This document shows, piece by piece, positions 16,075-24,675 of a stretch of 64,000 nt of DNA. Under the pieces are notes generated by a model. It worked only from the letters and a program-made list of their open reading frames with translations, was not told where the DNA came from and searched no databases. The stretch is taken from NCBI RefSeq assembly GCF_003340565.1, contig NZ_QPLK01000004.1, positions 186,001-250,000 on the forward strand, in the 5' to 3' direction. The translations under genes were made by a program, and so were the position numbers. How positions within the stretch are numbered: position 1 is the first letter of the stretch; every line of letters starts with the position of its first letter. The DNA is from Rhodovulum sp. 12E13 (GTDB taxonomy: Bacteria > Pseudomonadota > Alphaproteobacteria > Rhodobacterales > Rhodobacteraceae).

Positions 16075-17061
16075 TCAAGGAACGGCGCGGCAGACATCCG
16101 CCTCGCAGCTGACGCCCGGCAGACGCGCCCCGGCCCGGCGCATCGCCGCGAGCGTCAGGAGAATGCCGCCCACGATGGCGAGCCAGGCCGGCAGGGCATG
16201 GGGCGACAGCGACGGCAGGCCGAACAGGATCAGCCCGTCGTTGCCGCCGGGGATAAGGGCCGCGCCCGCCCCCATCGTCGCGCCGGCGGCGAGGTGCCGG
16301 AGGGCGGCGCGGGGCCTCGGGCGGCGCAGCCGGAAGCTGCCGCGCAAGGCGGCCGAGCCCGCCATGCCGGCGACGGCCGCACCGGAAAGCAGCCAGAGCA
16401 GCCCCGTCGCGCCGCAGGTTGTGCTCGCCCCGGCCTGCGCCGTGCACAGCGCCGTCGAGGTGAACGACCACGGCGCCCCCGCGAGCAGGAGCGCGGCGTA
16501 GGCGGCGGCCATCACCAGCACGGCGAGCGAGAGCGGCCAGGCCGCCGCCCCGCCGGGGCCGAGCCCGTCGCGCCGCAGGCGACGGGCGAGGCGGAGCCCC
16601 TCCGCGCCGATCCAGACGAGCGCCGGCAGCGCCAGCCAGCCCGGCAGGGCGGCCGCCTGGTCCGGCGGTTGCGCCGCGGGGGCGGCATGGGCGAGCGCGG
16701 CCATGCCGGCGAGCCAGCCCAGGGGCGCGAAGGCCATCGCCACGTGCCCCTCGGCGAGCCGCGCGAAGGTCGAGAGCGCGCAGGCCCCGTTCATCGCCGC
16801 GCCGATGCCGAAGAGCAGACCGCCCGCCACCGCGATCCAGTCGAACGAAAAGCGCGCGAGCGGCGCGGCGTGGCCGGCCGCCGCGGCGAGAGCGAGGAGA
16901 CTCGTCGTCCAGAACGACGCCTTGAGGAAGGACCACAGGATGTGACCGCGCCGCGTGGTGAGAACTTCGGCGACGGCGCGCACCGTGCACAACCCGCCCC
17001 GGTGCGCCGCCGCGCCGAGGAGGGCGGCGACGGCGAGCGCGAGCGCCAGTCCCGCCGTCAC
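16075..17061 (-). CDS. YeeE/YedE-family (DUF395) sulfur-compound transporter
   Basis: 328 residues, nine to ten predicted membrane helices, and internal duplication. The conserved cysteine motifs of thiosulfate-permease-like YeeE/YedE proteins appear: HRGGLCTVRAV near the N-terminus, GIGAAMNGACALSTFARLAEG in the first repeat and TMGAGAALIPGGNDGLILFGLPSLSPHAL in the second. The family imports thiosulfate or handles other sulfur species. The GTG start at 17061 overlaps the stop of a 24-codon upstream frame (GTGA), suggesting coupled translation or an indel that split one gene (see 17058-17132). Confidence 0.82.
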   Translation of the reverse strand: MTAGLALALAVAALLGAAAHRGGLCTVRAVAEVLTTRRGHILWSFLKASFWTTSLLALAAAAGHAAPLARFSFDWIAVAGGLLFGIGAAMNGACALSTFARLAEGHVAMAFAPLGWLAGMAALAHAAPAAQPPDQAAALPGWLALPALVWIGAEGLRLARRLRRDGLGPGGAAAWPLSLAVLVMAAAYAALLLAGAPWSFTSTALCTAQAGASTTCGATGLLWLLSGAAVAGMAGSAALRGSFRLRRPRPRAALRHLAAGATMGAGAALIPGGNDGLILFGLPSLSPHALPAWLAIVGGILLTLAAMRRAGARLPGVSCEADVCRAVP

Positions 17062-17132
17062 GCCGCGCCCCTTGCGGATCGTCCGCTCGGGCGATCCGGC
17101 TCGGCCGGTATGCGGGGCGGTGGGCTCTGCAT
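17058..17132 (-). CDS. 24-codon leader frame coupled to yeeE-like gene
   Basis: ATG at 17132 has the best ribosome site in this gap (AAAGGAG, 8 nt upstream). It opens a short frame, MQSPPPRIPAEPDRPSGRSARGAA, whose TGA overlaps the GTG start of the transporter (GTGA at 17061-17058). It may be a leader peptide for translational coupling, or the true N-terminus of the transporter displaced by one missing or extra base. Confidence 0.45.
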   Translation of the reverse strand: MQSPPPRIPAEPDRPSGRSARGAA

Positions 17133-17581
17133 GGCGATGGCTCCTTTCCTGCACGCAGTATGGGGGCTGCGGGGCACCGGGGCAGCGACGCTGAAACGCG
17201 CCGCCCGGGATCGTGAGCCGGGGTGATCCGCCGCGGCCGGGCGCGGCGACGGGCGGTGCGGTTGCCGCGACGGCCCGCAATATGCGCCGTTGCCGAAGGG
17301 GAAGATCGTGCCGACCGCCCGGGACACCTGTCGGGGACAGGGGGCAGCGGCGTCGCGGGGCGGCCGACGGCGCGAGCTTAGGCGGCGGGAGGGTGTTCGA
17401 GCCAATCATCTCGGGTCACGATCCCGCGGCGGCGGCGTGCGCTCGGCGTGATGTTTCAGGCCGTGGCGCGGGCGTGACGAGAGTTGTGTGGCCTGACCCG
17501 CCGACGGCGCGTTAGCGACACCCACGGCACGGAGCCTCGAGGCCGCCCGCCACGCCTCACCGAAAGCCACAGGGACCGGAC
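17133..17581. other. 449-base divergent intergenic region
   Basis: Lies between the leftward YeeE-like gene and rightward acetoacetate decarboxylase gene. It must carry both promoters, but I see no confident -35/-10 pair or palindrome and no gene. Confidence 0.4.
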
Positions 17582-18325
17582 ATGACCGAAGACGAGATCC
17601 TCGACCGCGCGAGCATGCCGCCGGGCAATCCGAGCTACCCCTTCGGGCCCTACCGCTTCGTGGACCGCCAATACTTCATGGTGATCTACGAAACCGACCC
17701 GGAGGCGATCCGTGCCTGGCTGCCCGCGCCGCTGGAGCCCGACGGTTCCGGCACCGTCGTCTACGAGTGGATCGACATGCCCGACAGTTCCGGCTTCGGC
17801 AGCTACCGCGAGTCGGGCCTCGTCATCCCCGCCATGCTGGAAGGGCGGCCGGTCAACTACACCGCGATGATGTTCCTGAACGACGAGCCGCCGATCACCG
17901 CGGGGCGCGAGATCTGGGGCTTTCCGAAGCGCTGGGGCGAGCCCACGCTCGACGTGCGCGCCGACACGCTGACCGGCACGCTCGCCTATTCCGGCGAGCG
18001 GGTGGCGATGGGCACGATGGCCTACAAGCCCGAGCGGCTGGAATGCGACCCCGAAGCCTGCGTGCGGCGACTGGCCAAGACCACCGTGAATCTCAAGCTG
18101 CTGCCCTGCGTCACGGGCCGGCCGCTGGCGGCGCAGCTCGTCGCCTTCGAGATGACCGACATCCGGCTGAAGGGCATCTGGCGTGGCCCGGCGCGGCTGC
18201 ACCTCGTGCCCCATGTCCACGCGCCCGTGGCCGACCTGCCGGTGCGCCGCGTGGTCGAAGGCCAGCACGTCATCGCCGACATGACGCTGCCCTACGGCCG
18301 TGTCGTGCACGATTACCTCGCCTGA
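17582..18325 (+). CDS. adc: Acetoacetate decarboxylase
   Basis: 247-residue cytosolic enzyme converting acetoacetate to acetone and CO2. The family signature surrounding the Schiff-base lysine is present in GREIWGFPKRWGEP (about residues 104-117). Further conserved parts are VNYTAMMFLND and LVPHVHAPVADLPVRRVV. It heads a tight set with an NDH-2-like flavoprotein (now frameshifted), 3-hydroxybutyrate dehydrogenase and a patatin. Together they fit ketone-body or polyhydroxybutyrate turnover. Confidence 0.92.
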   Translation: MTEDEILDRASMPPGNPSYPFGPYRFVDRQYFMVIYETDPEAIRAWLPAPLEPDGSGTVVYEWIDMPDSSGFGSYRESGLVIPAMLEGRPVNYTAMMFLNDEPPITAGREIWGFPKRWGEPTLDVRADTLTGTLAYSGERVAMGTMAYKPERLECDPEACVRRLAKTTVNLKLLPCVTGRPLAAQLVAFEMTDIRLKGIWRGPARLHLVPHVHAPVADLPVRRVVEGQHVIADMTLPYGRVVHDYLA

Positions 18326-18341
18326 CCGCAAGGAGCCCGCC

Positions 18342-19614
18342 ATGACCGACCGCCAGGCCGCCCTGCCGCCGCGCGATGCCGAAACCGCGGCCCGCCCCCG
18401 CGTCGTGATCGTCGGCGCAGGGTTCGCGGGCCTTTCGGCCGCCCGGGCGCTGGCCCGCGCGCCGGTCGATCTCACGATGGTCGACCGGCACAACTACCAT
18501 CTCTTCCAGCCGCTGCTCTACCAGGTGGCGACGGCCGCGCTGACGCCGGCCGAGATTGCCGAGCCGATCCGCGGCGTCCTTCGCGACCAGGACAACGCCC
18601 GCGTGTTCATGGACGAGGTGACGGGAATCGACACCGAGGACCGGTGCGTCCGGACCAAACGTCACGCGCGCATCCCTTACGACACGCTCGTCCTCGCCAC
18701 CGGCGCGCGGCACTCGTATTTCGGCAACGATCACTGGGCGGCCCACGCGCCCGGCCTCAAGACGATCGACGACGCCTTCCACCTGCGCCAGCGCATCCTG
18801 TCGGCCTTCGAGAAGGCCGAGATGGCCGAGCGCGCCGAGGACCGCGCGGCGCTGCTGGCCGACGGGGGTGGAACTGGCCGGCGCGATCGCCGAGCTCGCC
18901 CGTTCCGTCGCCCGCGACTTCCGCCACATCGACGCGACGAGTGCGCGGGTGGTGCTGGTGGAAGCCGGGCCGCGGGTGCTCTCGACCTTCCATCCCAAAC
19001 TGTCGGAGCGGGCCCGGCGCGACCTCGAAGAGCTGGGCGTCGAGGTGCGCACCGGGGGCCGGGTGACCGAGATCGCCCCCGGCGTGGCCAGGATCGGCGA
19101 GGAGCGCATCGCGGCGGGCACGATGATCTGGGCCGCCGGCGTGCAGGCCTCGCCGGCCGCGCGCTGGCTCGGCGTGGAGGCGGGCCGGGGCGGGCACGTC
19201 CCCGTCGGCCCCGACCTGACGGTGCCGGGCCATCCCGAGATCTACGCCATCGGAGACACCGCCGCGCATGTGCCGGACGGGGCGGAGCGGCCGCTGCCCG
19301 GGGTGGCGCCGGTGGCCAAGCAGATGGGCGCCCATGTCGGCCGGCGCATCGCCCGGGCCGCCAGGGGCAAGCCGGAGGGCGGGCCGTTCCGCTTTCGCGG
19401 CCGCGGCGCGATGGCCACGATCGGGCGCAATCGCGCCATCGCCCAGATGGGGCGGCTCCGGGTCCGCGGCTTTCCGGGCTGGATGCTCTGGGGCCTCGCC
19501 CATGTCTATTTCCTGATCGGCTTCCGCAACCGGCTCGCCGTGCTGATGAACTGGACCTGGGCCTACGCCACCTGGCAGCGCGGCGTGCGCCTGATCACCG
19601 GCGCGCAGATCTGA
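18342..19614 (+). pseudogene. NDH-2-like NAD(P)/FAD-dependent oxidoreductase, frameshifted
   Basis: The N-terminal part reads VVIVGAGFAGLSAARAL (FAD-binding) and YHLFQPLLYQVATAALTPAEIA. It then leaves the family at about 18862. Family sequence resumes in another frame at about 18868 with VELAGAIAELAR and runs through AIGDTAAHVPDG and WGLAHVYFLIGFRNRLAV to the stop at 19614. Between the two halves, 33 nt are expected for the second (NADH) glycine motif but only about 10 nt are present: an apparent 23-nt loss that removes GGGPTG and shifts the frame. It is a recent pseudogene or an assembly error. It follows adc by 16 nt and precedes bdhA by 24 nt. Confidence 0.8.
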
Positions 19615-19638
19615 CCTTTCACCGAAGGAGACAAGGGA

Positions 19639-20430
19639 ATGACCGATCGAGAAGGACGGGGCGCCGCCCTCGTCACCGGCTCGTCGAGCGGCATCGGCCT
19701 CGGCATCGCCGAGGCGCTCGCCGCCGCCGGCCACGACGTGATGCTCAACGGCCTCGACCCCGAGACGGAGGTGGCGCCGGAGCGCGACCGGCTGGCCGAG
19801 GCCCACGGCGTGCGCACCGCCTATGCCCGCGCCGACCTGACGGACCTGCGGGCGGTGGACGACCTCGTGGGCGAGGCGGAAGACCGGCTGGGGCCGCTCG
19901 CCGTTCTGGTCAACAATGCCGGCGTGCAGCACGTCGCCCCCATCGCGGAGTTCCAGGACGACAAGTGGGAGCTGATCCTCGCGCTCAACCTCTCCGCCGC
20001 CTTCCGGGCGATCCGCGCGGTGGTGCCGGGGATGACCGCGCGCGGCCACGGCCGGATCGTCAACGTCGCCTCGGCGCACGGCCTTGTCGCCTCGCCCGGC
20101 AAGGCGGCCTACGTCGCGGCCAAGCACGGTCTCCTCGGCCTGACCAAGACCGCGGCGCTGGAGACGGCCGAGCACGGGGTGACCGTCAACGCGATCTGCC
20201 CCGGCTACGTCTGGACGCCGCTGGTGGAGAGCCAGATCCCCGACACGGCGAAGGCGCGCGGCATGACCGAGGAGGAGGTGAAGCGCGACGTCCTGCTCGC
20301 CGCCCAGCCCACGCGCGACTTCGTCACCACGGCGCAGGTCGGCGCGCTCGCAGCCTTCCTGTGCTCCGGGGCGGCCGCCCAGATCACCGGCGCGGCGCTG
20401 CCCGTCGACGGCGGGTGGACGGCGCAATGA
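19639..20430 (+). CDS. bdhA: 3-hydroxybutyrate dehydrogenase (SDR family)
   Basis: 263-residue classical short-chain dehydrogenase. It has the cofactor motif TGSSSGIG, the NNAG motif (VLVNNAGVQHV), and the catalytic S-Y-K set (NVASAHG, YVAAK). The Q-H-V stretch after NNAG and the C-terminal GAALPVDGGWTAQ are typical of D-3-hydroxybutyrate dehydrogenases, which interconvert 3-hydroxybutyrate and acetoacetate with NAD. A GAAGGAGA ribosome site precedes the start. Its product is the substrate of the upstream acetoacetate decarboxylase. The stop overlaps the patatin start (ATGA). Confidence 0.92.
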   Translation: MTDREGRGAALVTGSSSGIGLGIAEALAAAGHDVMLNGLDPETEVAPERDRLAEAHGVRTAYARADLTDLRAVDDLVGEAEDRLGPLAVLVNNAGVQHVAPIAEFQDDKWELILALNLSAAFRAIRAVVPGMTARGHGRIVNVASAHGLVASPGKAAYVAAKHGLLGLTKTAALETAEHGVTVNAICPGYVWTPLVESQIPDTAKARGMTEEEVKRDVLLAAQPTRDFVTTAQVGALAAFLCSGAAAQITGAALPVDGGWTAQ

Positions 20431-21488
20431 CCACCCCCCGCAGGAAGAAGACCGAGCCGAAGCCCGTGAACCTCGCGCTGCAGGGGGGCGGCGCGCATGG
20501 CGCCTTCACCTGGGGCGTGCTCGACCGGCTGCTGGAGGACGGGCGGCTGCAGATCGCCGGCATCTCCGGCACCTCGGCCGGCGCCTTCAACGCCGTCGCG
20601 GTGGCCGCCGGGATGACGGAGGACGGACCGGACGGCGCGCGCGCCCGGCTGGAGGGGTTCTGGAGGTCGGTGTCGAAGGCGGCGCGCTTCAGCCCCGTCC
20701 AGCGCTCGCCGTGGGACGTGTGGCTGGGCAACTGGAGCCTCGATCACAACCCCGCCTACCTCGCCTTCGACGCGATCAGCCGCATGGCCTCGCCCTACCA
20801 GGTCAACCCGATGAACATGAACCCGCTGCGCGACATCCTCGAGGCGGCGGTGGATTTCGAGAGCGTGCGCGCCTGCGACGCCTTCGGGCTGTTCATCTCG
20901 GCCACCAACGTCGAGACCGGGCGGGTCACGGTGTTCCCGCGCGAGCATCTGACCGCCGACATGGTGATGGCCTCGGCCTGCCTGCCCTTCCTGCACCAAG
21001 CGGTGGTGATCGACGGCGTGCCCTACTGGGACGGCGGCTACATGGGCAATCCCGCGCTCTTCCCCTTCCACGGCGAGACCGGCACCGACGACGTGGTGGT
21101 GGTGCAGATCAATCCGATCGAGCGGCGCGGCGTGCCGCGCACCCCCCAGGAGATCCAGAACCGGCTCAACGAGATCGCCTTCAACGGCAGCCTGCTGAAG
21201 GAGTTGCGCGCGATCGACTTCGTCGACCGCCTGATCGACGAGGGCGTGCTCTCGACCGATCACTACAGCAAGGTGCTGGTGCATATCGTCGAGAACCAGG
21301 AGGCGCTGAAACCCCTCGGCGCGTCCTCGAAGATGAACGCGGAATGGGCGTTCCTCACGCATCTGCGCGATCTCGGCCGGCAGACCGCGGCCGACTGGCT
21401 CGACGCCACGTGGGACGCGATCGGCGCGCGCTCCAGCGTCGATCTGCGCGCCATGTTCCAGGGGATCGGCCCGCGCCACCGGGGCTGA
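20427..21488 (+). CDS. Patatin-like phospholipase
   Basis: 353 residues with the complete patatin catalytic set: an oxyanion loop GGGAHGAF, the nucleophile elbow GISGTSAG (G-x-S-x-G) and the catalytic Asp in the DGGY motif. C-terminal family segments include DVVVVQINPIERRG. Patatins hydrolyse acyl esters, and in some bacteria act on storage granules or membrane lipids. The ATGA overlap with bdhA ties it to the 3-hydroxybutyrate/acetoacetate set, a pairing often seen in Rhodobacteraceae. Confidence 0.9.
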   Translation: MTTPRRKKTEPKPVNLALQGGGAHGAFTWGVLDRLLEDGRLQIAGISGTSAGAFNAVAVAAGMTEDGPDGARARLEGFWRSVSKAARFSPVQRSPWDVWLGNWSLDHNPAYLAFDAISRMASPYQVNPMNMNPLRDILEAAVDFESVRACDAFGLFISATNVETGRVTVFPREHLTADMVMASACLPFLHQAVVIDGVPYWDGGYMGNPALFPFHGETGTDDVVVVQINPIERRGVPRTPQEIQNRLNEIAFNGSLLKELRAIDFVDRLIDEGVLSTDHYSKVLVHIVENQEALKPLGASSKMNAEWAFLTHLRDLGRQTAADWLDATWDAIGARSSVDLRAMFQGIGPRHRG

Positions 21489-21494
21489 GGGCCG

Positions 21495-21523
21495 CCGCGC
21501 CCGGCCTCAGTCGCCGGGCGCGG
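21495..21523. terminator. Hairpin between convergent patatin and lipoprotein genes
   Basis: Perfect 11-bp stem CCGCGCCCGGC / GCCGGGCGCGG with a 7-nt loop. It straddles the stop of the leftward lipoprotein gene and follows the patatin stop by a few bases. No T-run. Confidence 0.6.
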
Positions 21524-22793
21524 GGCCGCGCGGCTCGGGCGGGGCCGGGTAGTCGCGGTGGAGCGACCAGAAATTGACGTCGAGCCGGCGCATCGGGCGC
21601 AGCTCGCCGCCCGGCGGCGCGCGGTGGCGCAGGGCGAGAACGATATCCGAGACCACCGCCGGGTTGTCGCGGAAGTAGGTGTGCCCGAGCGCGGGCCGCG
21701 CCTCCTCCACGCCGATGAAATGGACATTGCCGATGCGCGAGAAGGTCTCGCGCAACGGCTCGGTCAGATCCTCCGGGCGGATCCGCCCGAAGCGTTGGCC
21801 CGAGAGCAGCGTCTGCGCCAGCCCCAGCGGCCCGTCGCCCGGATTGATGTAGACGTTGATCCGGTCCAGCGCCGGGCCGAACTGCTCGGCCACCAGCCGC
21901 TGCTGCATGATCCCGAAATCGAGATCGGGGGCCGACAGGATCAGCGTGCCGAGCTTGAGCGAGCGCCGCGGAACCCGGCCCGCGGCCCGCTCGGCGATGG
22001 CCAGCTCGCGCAGCGCGCTGGTGGCCACGTCGGTGCCGCGGCTGTGGGCGATCACGTTGATCCGGTCGAGCCCCGGCGTGGCGGCGCGCATGCGCAGCGT
22101 CTGCTTGAGGTGGAAGATGGTGAACTCGCCCGCCTCCCGGTCGCGGAAATAGCCGAAGAACCCGGTATTGCCCGAGGGCCAGGAATAGAGCAGCGGCAGG
22201 CCCGGTCGCCCGGCCCAGTGCCAGAGATTGGCCAGCGTGCCCTGCGCCTCCTCGAAGGTCGTGGCCACGCCGTGGACGTAGACCGTCACCTCCCGCCGCT
22301 CGGTGCGGGCGAGGGCGGCGGCGATCTCGGCGCGGAACGCGGCAGCCTGCGCCTCCCAGGCGGCTTGCGCCTCGGGCAGCGTGCGCACCCGGCCATCGAC
22401 CACGTCGAAGGGCAGGGGCGTGGGCGGGAAGCGCACCCTCTCCGTCACCGCGACCGGCCGGAGAGGGATCGCGCCCTGCTCGCCCCCGCCGCCGCTGCGC
22501 GCGACGAGGGCCAGCCAGTCGAGCCCCTCGCCGAACTGGACCGTCGCCTTGCCGAAGGTCATCTCGGCCGAGCGGCCAGAGCCGTAGGGGTGCGCCGGCG
22601 GCGCCCCGTCGAGGCGCGCGCGGTCTGTCACGAACCAGATTTCGGGCTGAACGGTGCGCGCCGACGGCGCCACCTCGGCGGCGGGATAGCCCGCCGGGCC
22701 AGCATGGACGTTGGGCTTGTCTGCCAGTTGCGGGCCGCTACAGGCAGCGAGCAGGAGGAGCCACGCAAGAGCAAGACGAAACAGGCGGATCAT
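21507..22793 (-). CDS. DUF900 alpha/beta-hydrolase lipoprotein
   Basis: 428 residues. The N-terminus is a lipoprotein signal with lipobox LLAACS (cleavage before Cys about residue 20). The body is a DUF900 hydrolase: EIWFVTDRARLDG (family start), VTVYVHGVATTFEEA, LLYSWPSGN, and the nucleophile elbow INVIAHSRGTDVA, with APDLDF and HTYFRDNPAVVSD towards the end (the HTYF histidine likely completes the triad). It is probably membrane-anchored in the periplasm; substrate unknown. A decayed relative lies at 7072-7620. Confidence 0.88.
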   Translation of the reverse strand: MIRLFRLALAWLLLLAACSGPQLADKPNVHAGPAGYPAAEVAPSARTVQPEIWFVTDRARLDGAPPAHPYGSGRSAEMTFGKATVQFGEGLDWLALVARSGGGGEQGAIPLRPVAVTERVRFPPTPLPFDVVDGRVRTLPEAQAAWEAQAAAFRAEIAAALARTERREVTVYVHGVATTFEEAQGTLANLWHWAGRPGLPLLYSWPSGNTGFFGYFRDREAGEFTIFHLKQTLRMRAATPGLDRINVIAHSRGTDVATSALRELAIAERAAGRVPRRSLKLGTLILSAPDLDFGIMQQRLVAEQFGPALDRINVYINPGDGPLGLAQTLLSGQRFGRIRPEDLTEPLRETFSRIGNVHFIGVEEARPALGHTYFRDNPAVVSDIVLALRHRAPPGGELRPMRRLDVNFWSLHRDYPAPPEPRGPAPGD

Positions 22794-22987
22794 GCGGCGC
22801 TCCTTGTCCGAAGGGTGGCGGGGGCGAAGGATGGCGGGAACAGCGTTTCGGATCGGGCAGCTCGGGGCCAGAAAGGCCACCGTCCCTCACGCAGCTTTGA
22901 GCACGGATGCCGTTCCGGACGCGACGGCGCGATCACGATGTGATACCCCGACCGCGATACGGCGTGAGCATCCCTTGGGGGCACGGC

Positions 22988-23452
22988 ATGGATCTCTCCG
23001 CGCCCGTCGGCCACCCGGCCGCCGAGCTTCTGGCCGAGAATTTCGACCCGGCGGTGCTGATCGACGCGGGCAGCGGGCGGTTCCTCGCCGCCAACGGCGC
23101 GGCGCGCGAACTGCTCGGCTTCTCCAGCGAGGAGCTGGCCGACATGACGCCGGCCGACATCCACCCCCACGAGATCGCCCGCCTCGAGGGCTTCATGGCC
23201 AATGTCCGTCGCGAAGGGCGCTGGAGCTCCGACGAGCTGTCCTGCCGCACGCGCGACGGGCGGACCGTGCCGGCGCTCCTGCGCGCGCGCATGATGGGCC
23301 GCGAGGATGGGGGCGACGCGGTGCTCATCGTCATCCGCGACCAGCGCGAGCGGCAACTGGCAGCGCTCGGCCTCGGTCAGCTCGCCGCCGGCGAGACACT
23401 CCTTCATCGCGACGAGCCCGGCGGGCATGGCTCCCTGGAGTTCGACAGCTGA
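22988..23452 (+). CDS. PAS-domain protein, probably 3'-truncated
   Basis: 154 residues; residues about 18-125 form a PAS domain (DPAVLIDAGSGRFLAANGAARELLGFSSEEL, then TPADIHPHE and VLIVIRDQRERQ). The PAS domain ends where a kinase, GGDEF or similar output domain would normally begin. Instead there are about 25 unrelated residues and a stop, 61 nt before an IS1634 remnant. The gene was probably cut by the insertion. No strong ribosome site precedes ATG 22988. Confidence 0.65.
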   Translation: MDLSAPVGHPAAELLAENFDPAVLIDAGSGRFLAANGAARELLGFSSEELADMTPADIHPHEIARLEGFMANVRREGRWSSDELSCRTRDGRTVPALLRARMMGREDGGDAVLIVIRDQRERQLAALGLGQLAAGETLLHRDEPGGHGSLEFDS

Positions 23453-23512
23453 GCCGATAAGCAATTGATACTGTTGACGCGGAGATCGCGTTTTTGGTGA
23501 CGACAGGATACG

Positions 23513-23935
23513 TCAGGCGGGTTTCGGCAGGTTCAAGGCTTCGAACAGGTCGAGTTGCTCCGGTGTTGTCTTGCTGGTGCCGTTGAAGGTGCGGTCGCCG
23601 ATGTGGGCAGTTTGCTTCTGGATGCGCGCGAGCAGATCGAGCGCCGTGCGCGGGCTGGCGGCGTGCCCTTTCGCCTTCAGTCGCATGCGCATCACGCGGT
23701 AGAGGACGAGAGCGAGGAAGCAGATCAGGGCGTGGGCCCGGATGCGATCGGGCAGACGGTGGTGGACGGGGGCGATCTCGATGTCGGATTTCAGCACGCG
23801 GAAGCCGCGCTCGGTAACGGCGAGGGCGCGGTAGCGGGAGACAGCCTCGGTGGCGGTCAGGTCGGGCGCGTTGGTGATCATCGCGAGCTTGCCGTCGTAA
23901 AGCTCGGCCGCGGCGAGGGCGGTCTCGGCCTGATC
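23513..23935 (-). mobile_element. IS1634-family transposase, C-terminal part
   Basis: Read leftwards from about 23935, the frame shows AELYDGKLAMITNAPDLTATEAVSRYRALAVTERGFRVLKSDIEIAPVHHRLPDRIRAHALICFLALVLYRVM. This is the DDE-type C-terminal core of IS1634/IS4-superfamily transposases, including the conserved glutamate in E-R-G-F-R-V-L-K. It ends at 23513 with a normal C-terminus. The N-terminal two thirds are missing; upstream of 23935 the DNA belongs to an IS21 element in the opposite orientation. Confidence 0.85.
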
Positions 23936-24403
23936 CGCGAGACCGTCGACGTCCGCGTCGCCGAGCGCACCGTCGAGGTCTTCCACTGCGGCGGGCGCGT
24001 CGCGAGCCACGCGCTCTCCCCCGGGCGCCGCGGCCACGTCACCATCTCCGAGCACATGCCGAGCGCGCATCGCCGCTTCGGGGAATGGACGCCCGCGCGC
24101 CTGATGGCCTCGGCCGAGAAGGTCGGGCCGTCCACGGCCTGCTCGTGCGCCGCGGTGATGGCGGCGCGCCCCCATCCCGAGCAGGGCTTCCGAACCTGCC
24201 TCGGCGTGCTGGCGTTGGTGAAGACCTACGGTGCCGCACGCGTCGACGCCGCCTGCCGCCGCGGCCTAGACATCCGCGCCCACTCCGTCGCCTCCATCCG
24301 CTCGATCCTCAGGAACGGCCTCGACCGCGCCCTCCTCGAGGATGCGCCGGAAGCCTCGCCCATCCGCCACGGCAACATCCGCGGCCAGCGCCATTACCAC
24401 TGA
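23936..24403 (+). mobile_element. IS21-family transposase IstA, C-terminal part
   Basis: From about 23936 the rightward frame reads ETVDVRVAERTVEVFHCGGRVASH, then EWTPARLMASAEKVGP, LGVLALVKTYGAARVDAACRRGLDI and IRGQRHYH before TGA at 24401-24403. This is the C-terminal half of IstA (the beta-barrel and terminal segments after the integrase core). The N-terminal HTH and DDE core are missing because the IS1634 fragment abuts the break. istB follows after 16 nt, as in intact IS21 elements. Confidence 0.85.
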
Positions 24404-24419
24404 GAAGGAGATCGCCCCC

Positions 24420-24498
24420 GTGCTCGCCCATCCCACCAGCGACAAGCTCATCGCCCTCGGCCTCGCCGGCATGGCCAAAGCCCTCGACGAGCAGCGAT
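24420..24498 (+). mobile_element. IS21-family IstB, first 26 codons
   Basis: GTG at 24420 with a GAAGGAG ribosome site begins LAHPTSDKLIALGLAGMAKALDEQR, the standard N-terminus of the IstB ATPase/helper. Similarity ends abruptly near 24498, and the frame continues with unrelated sequence to 24617. The Walker motifs are absent. With the istA piece it shows that an IS21 element was cut at both ends. Confidence 0.8.
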
Positions 24499-24675
24499 GC
24501 TCGGCCGTCGCCGACAGCCCTCTTGTGAAGAGAGATCAGCATGCTCGCCCCCCGTCCCGAACCTCACTCAAGGTCGAGCGTGCCACGAACAGCGCCCGCC
24601 GACGAGGGTCGATGTGATCATCCGGGATGGGACAACTAGCCTCACTCGCAGCCTCGGCGATTTTATTGGCTTCGA

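Noticed and set aside
18300-21488. A 1062-codon fusion of flavoprotein, dehydrogenase region and patatin
   Set aside because: Only the first about 175 codons and the patatin part are family-like. The middle is an off-frame read of the flavoprotein 3' half and bdhA, made possible by the deletion near 18862.
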